Shown here: positions 42,831-50,724 of the stretch, piece after piece
Layout of the letters: the number at the start of each line of letters is the position of its first letter
How positions within the stretch are numbered: the stretch's first letter is position 1
NCBI GenBank assembly: GCA_964400165.1
Contig: CAYNSX010000003.1
Location: forward strand, 14,570 to 78,569
DNA: 64,000 nt
Reading direction: 5' to 3'
Source: CAYNSX01 sp964400165
Lineage (GTDB): Bacteria > Armatimonadota > Hebobacteria > CAYNSX01
The notes under the pieces: model-generated
Database searches by the model: none
Told to the model about the DNA's origin: nothing
Seen by the model: only the letters and a program-made list of their open reading frames with translations
Made by a program: the position numbers and the translations under genes

Positions 42831-44060
42831 ATGATCCACCGTCTGGAAATCGAGGGATTTAAGAGTTTCGGGACACCAGGAGTCAGTCTCCAATTCACTG
42901 ACTTGAACTTTCTGGTTGGCGCGAACTCGTCCGGCAAATCGAATCTCATCTCCGCGCTCCGGTTTGTACAAGACTGCGTCAACCAGAATGTTGAATACGC
43001 AGTCAACGAGCTCGGTGGTGGCGCAGAAGTAAGGAATAAGATTCTTCGTCAGCGGACCGATCCAAAGCCCGTTCGATTCAAGATCATTGGCACCCCAAGC
43101 GGGACCTTAGGGCGCAGGTCGCGTTCTGTCCCCTTTGCTATCGGCCGCTGGCATTCGATGTCGTTCACATATGAAGTCAAACTTGATCTTCGATCAGAAG
43201 ACGGCATCCCAGTGATCGAATCCGAAGTTTTCACCGCGGAGTCGAAAGATAAGAACACGAGCCGGAAGCAAGAGTATCTACTCGCGCGGGACGAAAAGTT
43301 TATTGAGATCAAAGATCCAACGCGACCGGACTACTTTCCTGGGAAGATAGCCATTGATGAGCCTGAAAGCACAAGGCTCGCTCTTGGGAAAGGATTCTTT
43401 GGCACACCACCTACACTTTTGCGCAGAGAAATTGAGAGTTGGCGATTCTACAATGTCAGCCCGTCTGTCGCGAGACAGCCATCGAAGGAAACGGGCGATG
43501 TGGAATTGGGACCAGCTGGAGAAAATCTGGCGGTAATTCTGCATCGAATTGAGAAAGAGAATTCCGTGCATCTCCAGGCCATCTTGCACGGTTTGAGAGG
43601 TGTAGTCCCGGGTTTCAAAGGGATTCGAACAAGACAACTGCCCGTGGAAACCAAATGGGCGTTTCAAGTTCTTGAAGATAAGATCCGTGGGGCAATCAAT
43701 CCATCATCTGTTTCTGATGGCACAATCAGGCTCCTGACACTCCTAGTGATCACCACCTGGTCGTCGCGCTATTCAGCTTTGGTGGCAGTCGAAGAACCAG
43801 AAAACGGGCTGCATCCCCATCTCTATGATCATGTTGTCAATCTTTTCAGGGAAGCAAGCCAACATAGGCAATTCATAGTGGCCACTCATAATCCCTCTTT
43901 TCTCGACCAATTATCTCCAGAAGAAGTATTCCTGTGCGACAAGCTCGAAGGTTTCACCCAGATTCGCGTTGCATCAAGCCTCAAAATGATTCAGAGTTTT
44001 AAGAAGCATTTTCAGTTGGGTGAACTGTGGATCCAGGGGGTCCTCGGGGCCAACCCATGA
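42831..44060 (+). CDS. AAA-family (OLD/RecF-like) ATPase, probable defence module
   Basis: The 409-residue ABC-type/AAA_21 ATPase resembles OLD, RloA and AriA. The N-terminus is IEGFKSF; Walker A is GANSSGKS at 30-37. A long coiled insertion precedes the C-terminal lobe, which has Walker B VAVEEPENGLHP (E321, E322) and the His switch ATHNPSF. The TOPRIM domain of classical OLD proteins is absent, but the next gene, overlapping by ATGA, supplies a TOPRIM-like protein. The region is clearly richer in A+T than its surroundings (27 G+C in the 60 bases 43501-43560). That suggests recent acquisition. The role as an anti-phage sensor ATPase is inferred from gene pairing. Confidence 0.85.
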   Translation: MIHRLEIEGFKSFGTPGVSLQFTDLNFLVGANSSGKSNLISALRFVQDCVNQNVEYAVNELGGGAEVRNKILRQRTDPKPVRFKIIGTPSGTLGRRSRSVPFAIGRWHSMSFTYEVKLDLRSEDGIPVIESEVFTAESKDKNTSRKQEYLLARDEKFIEIKDPTRPDYFPGKIAIDEPESTRLALGKGFFGTPPTLLRREIESWRFYNVSPSVARQPSKETGDVELGPAGENLAVILHRIEKENSVHLQAILHGLRGVVPGFKGIRTRQLPVETKWAFQVLEDKIRGAINPSSVSDGTIRLLTLLVITTWSSRYSALVAVEEPENGLHPHLYDHVVNLFREASQHRQFIVATHNPSFLDQLSPEEVFLCDKLEGFTQIRVASSLKMIQSFKKHFQLGELWIQGVLGANP

Positions 44061-44629
44061 CGATCGGCGTAGGCGTGGAAGGTCCGTCTGACAGGGATTT
44101 CTGGAACAAAGTGCTCCATAAACACTTCCGGCGATTTCAATTTGACATTCGCAACATGAAGAGTCGCGCAAAGTTAATCGAAAGCACTCCGACACTGTTG
44201 GAATCCTTCAAGAATCTTCATTACCGTGCTGGGTTCATTCTGGTCGACAGAAACGACAGTCGATGTCCAACCGAGGTGCTGGGAGAGTTTGACGCGCATG
44301 TTCAGCTGGAGGCCAAACGGCCGATCAATCAGAGATATTTGCACATCTGCATTGCGATTAGAGAATTGGAGGCTTGGTTTTTGGCCGACGAAGCTGGAAT
44401 CAATGCCGTGTTGACGAAATCGGAATACGGCGCGTCGAGCGAGACGGGCTTGGTCAGCGCGGAAGGAATGCTCAAAACTCTTTGGCAGAAGAATTTCGGC
44501 AAGGGAGTCGCAATCAACAAGATTGAATTCGCGAGAATGATGGCGCCAAAGTTTGATCCTGGTTGCGCTTTGAACCGTTCGAGCTCATTCAAGCACTTCT
44601 GGGGCAGACTCAGAGCTGCATGCAGATAG
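44057..44629 (+). CDS. DUF4276/TOPRIM-like protein paired with the AAA ATPase
   Basis: The 190-residue protein starts at an ATG overlapping the ATPase stop. Features fit the DUF4276 family: GVGVEGPSDRDFW near the N-terminus (E8), ILVDRNDSRC (D64, D67) and RELEAWFLADE (E103, E105, D111). An acidic residue in strand 1 followed by DxxD/DxD is the TOPRIM metal-binding pattern, so it may be a nuclease effector. In PARIS the equivalent partner AriB is DUF4435; here the family is different. The base composition matches the ATPase gene, and both end before the G+C-rich neighbours resume at about 44640. Confidence 0.8.
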   Translation: MTIGVGVEGPSDRDFWNKVLHKHFRRFQFDIRNMKSRAKLIESTPTLLESFKNLHYRAGFILVDRNDSRCPTEVLGEFDAHVQLEAKRPINQRYLHICIAIRELEAWFLADEAGINAVLTKSEYGASSETGLVSAEGMLKTLWQKNFGKGVAINKIEFARMMAPKFDPGCALNRSSSFKHFWGRLRAACR

Positions 44630-44710
44630 AGCGCTTAATGCCGGGTCGCCCTGGGTGCCCACATGGTAACAGCGCAGGAACAGCGGGCCCGCCCGCCGAA
44701 CTCTGCGCCC

Positions 44711-44875
44711 ATGGCCGACGCGCAGACGACGGAACCCTCGGAACCGAAGGAGCGCACCTTTTGCTTCCGCTGCTCGATTGTCAGCAGCCAGCGGCTGCTG
44801 CTGCGCGCCGAATTCGAGGGCGAACTGGTCTGGATTTGCGTCACTTGTCTGCGGCAGATGCTGCAGTCGCGCTGA
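44711..44875 (+). CDS. Small zinc-ribbon protein
   Basis: A 54-residue protein from the ATG at 44711 (an ATG at 44663 would give 70 residues). It has two CxxC pairs separated by about 18 residues (CFRC ... CVTC) in the segment RTFCFRCSIV and VWICVTCLRQML, consistent with one structural zinc. No family is recognised. The ribosome site is weak for both starts, so translation is likely but not certain. It sits between the AT-rich ATPase module and the Arg-rich small ORF. Confidence 0.5.
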   Translation: MADAQTTEPSEPKERTFCFRCSIVSSQRLLLRAEFEGELVWICVTCLRQMLQSR

Positions 44876-44907
44876 ACGCGCGCTGCGTCGCAACACACAC
44901 GATTTCC

Positions 44908-44936
44908 TTGCCGCCCTGCGCGGGCGGTGCTATGCT
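44908..44936 (+). promoter_or_regulatory. Sigma70-type promoter before the Arg-rich small ORF and the GNAT fusion
   Basis: TTGCCG (44908-44913), 17 bp, TATGCT (44931-44936). Transcription should begin near 44943, about 13 nt before the ATG of the small ORF. Confidence 0.6.
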
Positions 44937-44955
44937 CCGCGTGAGAGAGGCCGGC

Positions 44956-45042
44956 ATGAGTGAGCCCCGCAGTCCGCAGCGCTTTGGCCGCCCGCGACCG
45001 CGGCGCCCTGACCCCCGCGGCAGCCAGCGCCCCCGCCTGTAA
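44956..45042 (+). CDS. Candidate 28-residue Arg/Pro-rich small protein
   Basis: An ATG at 44956 follows AGAGAGG by 5 nt and a sigma70-type promoter by about 20 nt. The frame encodes MSEPRSPQRFGRPRP then an Arg/Pro/Gly-rich end and stops at TAA 45042. Nine of 28 residues are Arg, giving a strongly basic peptide. It could be a leader peptide for the GNAT fusion gene 77 bp downstream, an RNA-binding micro-protein or a spurious frame in G+C-rich DNA. The signals around it favour real translation. Confidence 0.4.
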   Translation: MSEPRSPQRFGRPRPRRPDPRGSQRPRL

Positions 45043-45119
45043 TCCCCGCGGTCCCGTGCTCGGCTCTGTGTTTCTGAACACTTTCTGCCGTCTGCCTGCT
45101 GCCCACCGCCGGAGTCCCT

Positions 45120-48100
45120 ATGGCCATCCGCATCCGCGACTATCACCCTGACGACGCTGGCGGCATCGCCGACCTGTGGCGCGCCAGTGATGCGGCTTGG
45201 CCCGGCGGGCTGACCGGCGGCGCGCCCGTCTCGGCCGACAAGGTGCGCGAGCGCGAAGGCCGCGAAACATATGAGGCCTTCATGGTCGCCGAAGACGATC
45301 ACCAGATTGTCGGCTATTGGAAAGTGAAGGCCTCGCCCGACCGCAAGGCGCTCATCGGCGATTTCATCAATGTCCACCCGGCCTATCACGGCAAAGGCAT
45401 CGGCAAAGCGTTTCAGATGAAGTTTCTCGAAATCGCCCTCGCCCGCGGGTTCGAGCGCATGGAACTCGGCACCTGGGCAGGCAACCTGAAGGCGGTGCCG
45501 CTCTACAAACGCACCGGCTTCTTTTGGATTCCCGAGTCCAGCGTTGAGATGCGCAGTTACCTGCCGCAAGTGCTGCGGCTCTCGGGCGCGCAGGGATTCT
45601 TCAACCGGCACCCGTGGTATGACACTTTCGACCGCTCCATCGAGGTCAAGCCCGACGACGAGAAGTGGGAGGGCGTGCCCGCTTTCCGCTATCGCTGGCA
45701 TGCTGACGGCGAGGTCATCGAAGTCATCGCCGACCCGCGCTCCGACGGCCTGACCGCATACGAGGACAGCCGCATCGCCATCGCCTGCGTGCTCGGCAAA
45801 GAGGAACTCACCGGCGGCGTCGCACAGCGATTCGAAGTGCGCTTGCGCAATGCGGGCCCGGCGCCGGTCCCCGTCACGCTGTTCATCGAGGGGGATGAAG
45901 GCGCGACCTTCAGCGCCGTCGAATCGTTCACGCTCGGCGACACGCGGACACTCTCGTACGACATCACGCCGAATCCGGAGGCGCCCGCCACGCCGCCCGG
46001 CCGCCGCGGCTATGCGCTGACCACCCGCGCGGTCATCGGCGATCAGGCGCTCACCTTGCGCACCGGGTTCACCATTCAGCAGCCCGTCGACATCGAGTGG
46101 GCGCTGCCGCCGGCGCCGGCGCGTCCCGGCACAACCGTGGAACGCGACCTGGTCATTCTGAATCACCTCGACGAGCCGCTTACTGGTGTCGTGGAGCTGC
46201 CCTCGTCGGAGTCGGTTCACCTCTCCCCGACGCACACCAACATCACGCTGCCGCCGCGCGGCCGGGTGAGTGTGCGGGTCACGCTGCGCGCCGAGGCGCC
46301 GGGCGGCTATGTGCTGCGGCCGCGGCTGCGCTGGCAGCGGCCGGCGGGCGAGGTCTCCACGCGGCGCTTCCCGCTCCCATTCCACTCTTCGCTGCCCGAC
46401 CAGCCGACGGTCTCGCTCGACGAAGAGCGCGCCTCGCTGCGCAATGACTGGCTGCACCTCGAGAATCACCACGCCGGCGGGCGCTGGGAACGCTCCGGCT
46501 TCCGGCTCGAGGACGCCGTGACCGGCGAAGCGGCGCTCTTCTTCCCCTTCCCCGCCGCCGGGCCGCCGTTCGACGATCCGGAAAACCTGCCGGCGCCGGT
46601 CGTCCGCGTCGGCACGGACGACCGCACCGCGTGGGCCGAGTTCGACATCGCCGGTCGCAGCCGACCCGAGACACGGCTCGTCTGCCGCTACACCCTCGGC
46701 GCCGAGCCGTTCGTGCGCATTGATTGCACCGTCCTCGGCGCCGCGCCGGGTGAAGAAGTGCTGGTGCACCAGACGCTGCGGCGCGGGTGGGAATCCGCGC
46801 CGGGGCAGCGGGCGCTGTGGGCGCCGCTGCGCGAGGGCGTCGTCTCGCGGCGCGGCTCGCCCATCGTGGACTTCCCCGGCGGTGAGAGCGACTTGCCGCG
46901 CGAGCCGGATGCCTACGCGCAAGGATGGTTCGCATGGGGCGACCGGCGGGGCACGGTACTGGCCTGGCTTTTCGATGACGCCACCGAGTGCACGCCTGGG
47001 CGCGTGACGCTGCGCACGCCCGACCACCCGGAAGCGACCGTCGCGCGCACTCGCCCGCTCCACCTGGCGCTCTGCCCTGGCGACCACCGCGTGATCGCCC
47101 GCCTCCACGAACGCCTCTATGCATTGGGCGCTGCGCCCGACCCCGCGCCCGTCTTCGAAGTGACAACCGGCATGCCGGTGCCCGCCACCGCCACCAGCGA
47201 ATGGCGGTTCCCGGTCGTCGTGCACAACCGCCGCGAGCAGCCGCTCGACGGGACGCTCGCCTTCACTCCGCCCGACGGCCTGCAATGCGATCCGCCGGTG
47301 GTGGCGCTGGCAGGCGTGACGCGCACCGCGCCGCACGAGACGGCGCTGCATGTCGAGGGGACTGGCGCGCCGGGCGTCGTGCTCTTGCCGGCGAGCGTCA
47401 CCACTCCGCTGTTCACCGAAGACCTGGAACTCCCCGTCTGGCGAACGGGCGATGCTGCGCATCCGGTTCGCATTTCACACGACGGCGACTCGCATTGGCT
47501 CGATAGCGGCCGGGCGCGCGTCCGCGTGTCGCCCGGCTTTCAGGCGAGCGTCACCGCGTTTGAGGCGCTTGGAGCCAGTCACCTGGACACCGCATATCCC
47601 ACGGGCCGCGCCTGGGGCTGGCGCAACCCGTGGTTCGGCGGCATCGCCGTGAACCTCGGCGAATGGGGCGATTGGCCGCTGCAAAACCAGGCATTCGACG
47701 CCGAAGAAGTCACGCGGCGCGGCGCGCAGGGCATCCCGTGGGGCGGGCTGTGTCTGGGAGCGGAGCTGGAGCATAAGTCCTGCCGCGGCCTGCGCGTCGA
47801 AGTGGAGTACTTGCTTCCGGCCGGCGGCGAGACCTTGGCGCTCGTCTACCGGCTCATCAACCTGACAGATGGGCATTGGCCGGTGGTCGGGCCCATTGTG
47901 GAATGCTTCCCCGCCGTTGGCGGCACGATTGAAGGCACGCGCGCGTATGTNNNNNNNNNNAGACGACCGCATCCGCCACCGCACCGCCGGCGCCTTCGAT
48001 GCCGGCTATGGGCTGACGAGCGGGTGGGCGGTGCTGGAAAACCCGGCATCGGGACACTGCCTCACCATCACCAGCGGCGACGACGAGTGGAAACTGCTCC

Positions 48101-48267
48101 TATTTGATGGCGGAACCGGCTTTGGCATTCACGGCTATGTGATGCGGGATGTCGTGCGATTGGCGCCGCGCGCGACGCAGGAATTGCTCGTGCTCTTCAC
48201 GCCGAGCGCCGGCCGCGACGCCGCCTTCGCCGCGCGCCGTCTGGCGCGCCTCACCGAGCTGCCCTAG
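45120..48267 (+). CDS. GNAT acetyltransferase fused to a very large beta-sandwich protein (interrupted by assembly gap)
   Basis: The ATG at 45120 has CGGAG upstream. Residues 1-150 are a GNAT fold (DFINVHPAYHGKGIGKAFQ, GTWAGNLKAVPLYKRTGF). Behind it lie more than 850 residues of repeated beta-sandwich, Ig/CARDB-like segments and a galactose-mutarotase-like C-terminal part (VRISHDGDSHWLDSG ... WGWRNPWFGGI). Ten N bases at 47951-47960 stand for a gap of unknown length. Before the gap the frame is open to about residue 943, and after it the continuation DDRIRHRTAGAFDAGYGL reads in another frame to the TAG at 48265-48267. I therefore treat it as one gene with a gap, not a pseudogene. No signal peptide is present. 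The function is unknown. Confidence 0.75.
47951..47960. other. Assembly gap (10 N)
   Basis: Ten undetermined bases inside the GNAT-fusion gene. The surrounding frames join only if the true gap length differs from ten by one or two bases (modulo 3) or more sequence is missing. Confidence 0.98.
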
Positions 48268-48272
48268 CCGCC

Positions 48273-48866
48273 GTGTCGCACTACTTCGATAACCCGCCGC
48301 CCGACCACGCGGTGCGAGAATTTGCGATCGCGATTCGAGGGCACGAGTTGCGCTTCGTCACCGACCGCGGCGTCTTCTCTCGTCAGCACATTGACCCGGG
48401 CACACTGTTGCTGGCGCAGACGATGCAGATTGCGCCTGCCGACGCCGTGCTCGACCTGGGCTGCGGCTATGGGGCGCTGGGCATCGTCGCCGCGCGCCTG
48501 GCGCCGCAGGGCCGCGTGCACTTGGTGGACCGCAACCCGCGCGCGGTCGAACTGGCGACCCAGAACCTGGCGCTCAATGCCATCACGAACGCGGCGGTGC
48601 ACCTCGGCGAAGGGACAGCCCCCGTGTCCGGCGTCGCCTTCGATGTCGTCGTGATGAACCCGCCGATCCGCGCCGGACGCGAGGTCGTGCTGGCGTTGAT
48701 GCGCGAGGCGCACGCCGTCCTGCGGCCCGGCGGCCGGCTGTATTTCGTCGCCCGCACCAAGCAGGGCGCGCAGACGCTCGCCGCCCGTTGCGCGGAAGTC
48801 TTCGGCAAATGCGCCGAGACCGAGAAGCAGAGCGGGTATCGGGTGCATTGCGCGACGCGTAGTTAA
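48273..48866 (+). CDS. Class I SAM-dependent methyltransferase (RsmC-like small domain)
   Basis: The 197-residue protein starts at a GTG 5 nt after the GNAT-fusion stop. It shows SHYFDNPP at the N-terminus, the SAM motif LDLGCGYGALGIVAA and the catalytic MNPPIRAGREV, typical of the RsmC/RlmG-like MTS family that methylates rRNA guanine N2. Some members have other substrates. A palindrome array begins right after its stop. Confidence 0.88.
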   Translation: MSHYFDNPPPDHAVREFAIAIRGHELRFVTDRGVFSRQHIDPGTLLLAQTMQIAPADAVLDLGCGYGALGIVAARLAPQGRVHLVDRNPRAVELATQNLALNAITNAAVHLGEGTAPVSGVAFDVVVMNPPIRAGREVVLALMREAHAVLRPGGRLYFVARTKQGAQTLAARCAEVFGKCAETEKQSGYRVHCATRS

Positions 48867-49200
48867 CCCTCTCCCCCGTCCCCTCTCCCAAGTACTTGGG
48901 AGAGGGGTGACCGAAGGGCGGGGAGAGGGTCGATCGTAATGCGATCCGTCCCCTCCCCCATCCCCTCCCCCCCGGCGGGGGGAGGGGGGAAAACTTCCCC
49001 CTATCAGTCCCGAAGGGACTTCCCTTGTGTTGAGCCCGGCACTTCAGTGCCGGGCACGCAGACGGACCGCGCACCGACCTCACCCCCAGCCCCACTCCGT
49101 CTCACGGAGAGGGGAGACTTCAATGGGACAGATGACGCGTTGTCCCTCTCCCAAACGGGAGAGGGTGGCCGAAGGCCGGGTGAGGGCGTCCAACGCGGAA
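48867..49200. repeat. Array of consecutive palindromes in a gene-free interval
   Basis: The 390-bp interval without a gene holds a chain of GC-rich hairpins. CCCCTCTCCCAAGT and its complement (48880-48907) form a perfect 28-bp palindrome, itself flanked by CCCTCTCCCC/GGGGAGAGGG. A C-run/G-run stem lies at about 48960-48989. AGTCCC/GGGACT is at 49006-49020 and GCCCGGCACT/AGTGCCGGGC at 49034-49055. CTCCGT/ACGGAG is at 49095-49109 and CCCTCTCCC/GGGAGAGGG at 49144-49165. GGCC/GGCC lies at 49167-49177. The CCCTCTCC-type arms recur at 13853 and 55895, so this is a dispersed REP-like family. Confidence 0.75.
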
Positions 49201-49256
49201 GGTTGATGGGTCACGCAGATGGAAACTGTGCCCCGAGGGCAGGCGAGGAGACCCCC

Positions 49257-50708
49257 ATGTTCGACCTGGCACGCCGGGCGCTCGACCGCGCCCGCCGGCA
49301 CGGCGCAGTCTATGCCGATGTGCGCGTCATCCGTTCGGCGCACGAGGCCGTGCATGTCAAGAACCAGACCGTGGACGCCGTCGATGTGGACGAAAGCGGC
49401 GGCTTCGGCGTGCGCGTGCTGGTGGACGGCGGCTGGGGTTTCGCCTCGAGCAACAATCTGACCCCGGAGGAACTCGACCGCACCGCCGACCTGGCGGTGC
49501 AGATTGCGCGCGCCAGCGCCCGCATCCAGGCGCAGCCGGTGACGCTGGCGCCGGTGACGCCGGTCACGCAGCGCTGGGAATCGACGCTGCGCGAAGACCC
49601 GTTCGCGGTCGCGATGGACGAAAAGTCGCGCATCCTGATCGAAGCCACCCGGCTGGCGCAACAGAACCCGGGCATTCGCGTCGCCGAGTGCTTCTACAAC
49701 GCCTTCCGCACCCAGCAGTGGTTCGCGTCGAGCGAGGGCAGCGAGATCGAGCAGACCCGGACTGAATGCGGCGGCGGGATGGAACTGACCGCCACCGGCA
49801 ACGGCGAAGTGCAGACGCGCTCCTACCCCGCCTCGCTCGAAGGGCTGCACCAACTCGCCGGCTTCGAGGTCATCCGCGGCCTCGACCTGCCCGGCCACGC
49901 CGAAGAGACCGCCCAGGAGTGCGTCGCGCTCGTCACTGCTGACCCGTGCCCATCGGGCGAATGGGACATCGTCCTCGAGTCGAGCCAAGTCGCGCTCCAA
50001 GTGCACGAGAGTTGCGGCCACCCGACCGAGGGCGACCGCGCCTTCGGCCTCGAGGCCTCGTTCGCCGGCAACACTTTCCTGACGCCCGACAAGCGCGGCG
50101 CCTTCCGCTACGGCTCCGATGCCGTCACCATCGTCGCCGACGGCGCCAGCCCGCACGGCCTCGGCACGATGGCCTTCGACGATGAAGGCGTGCCCGCGCA
50201 GTCGTATCCGCTCATCGACCGCGGCATCTTCGCCAATTACCAGTCGTCGCGCGAGATCGCCGCGCAACTGGGGCTGCCGTCGTCGTCGGGCGCAATGCGG
50301 GCGTCCGGGTGGAACCGCCTGCCGCTGATTCGCATGACCAACATCAACCTGCAGCCGGGCGATTTCACCCTCGACGAACTCATCCGCGGCGTCAAGCGCG
50401 GCCTCTACTTGAAAACGACGAAGTCGTGGTCGATCGATGATGTCCGGCTCAACTTCCAATTTGCCACCGAGGCCGGCTACGAAATCACCGACGGCTCGCT
50501 CGGGCGGTTGCTGCGCAACAGTACTTACCAGGGCATCACGCCCAATTTCTGGGGGTCGTGCGATGGCGTCGGCAAACAGAGCGAGTGGACGATGTGGGGC
50601 GTGCTGACTTGCGGCAAGGGCGAGCCGATGCAATCGGTGCATGTCGGCCACGGCGCTGCGCCCGCCCGTTTCCGCAAAGTGCGCGTCGGGATTATGGCGG
50701 GCGAGTGA
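49257..50708 (+). CDS. tldD: TldD-family metalloprotease (copy 1)
   Basis: TldD is the zinc-bearing subunit of the TldD/TldE protease that processes unfolded or ribosomally made peptides (microcin B17, CcdA). 483 residues with the metal motif HESCGH at 250-255, the SSEGSEIEQTRTECGGG segment and GFRMxNxNL-like IRMTNINLQPGDF. GCGAGGAG 6-9 nt before ATG 49257 sets the start; the frame extends into the palindrome array but not meaningfully. There is no TldE beside it. The first 30 bases are identical to those of copy 2 at 56078. It is followed 16 bp later by the M32 carboxypeptidase. Confidence 0.92.
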   Translation: MFDLARRALDRARRHGAVYADVRVIRSAHEAVHVKNQTVDAVDVDESGGFGVRVLVDGGWGFASSNNLTPEELDRTADLAVQIARASARIQAQPVTLAPVTPVTQRWESTLREDPFAVAMDEKSRILIEATRLAQQNPGIRVAECFYNAFRTQQWFASSEGSEIEQTRTECGGGMELTATGNGEVQTRSYPASLEGLHQLAGFEVIRGLDLPGHAEETAQECVALVTADPCPSGEWDIVLESSQVALQVHESCGHPTEGDRAFGLEASFAGNTFLTPDKRGAFRYGSDAVTIVADGASPHGLGTMAFDDEGVPAQSYPLIDRGIFANYQSSREIAAQLGLPSSSGAMRASGWNRLPLIRMTNINLQPGDFTLDELIRGVKRGLYLKTTKSWSIDDVRLNFQFATEAGYEITDGSLGRLLRNSTYQGITPNFWGSCDGVGKQSEWTMWGVLTCGKGEPMQSVHVGHGAAPARFRKVRVGIMAGE

Positions 50709-50724
50709 CGCACGCGGAGGCAGC

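Noticed and set aside
44563..45042. Longer frame upstream of the 28-residue ORF as one 159-codon gene
   Set aside because: It overlaps the end of the DUF4276 gene and the zinc-ribbon gene, and its composition changes abruptly; only its 3' part has a proper promoter and ribosome site.
47869..48267. The end of the GNAT fusion as a separate gene or a frameshifted pseudogene
   Set aside because: The break falls on a run of N, and the sequence on both sides reads as one protein, so an assembly gap is the simpler explanation.
48880..49165. Palindrome array considered as a CRISPR array
   Set aside because: The stems differ from each other, spacing is irregular and there are no constant repeats with unique spacers or cas genes.
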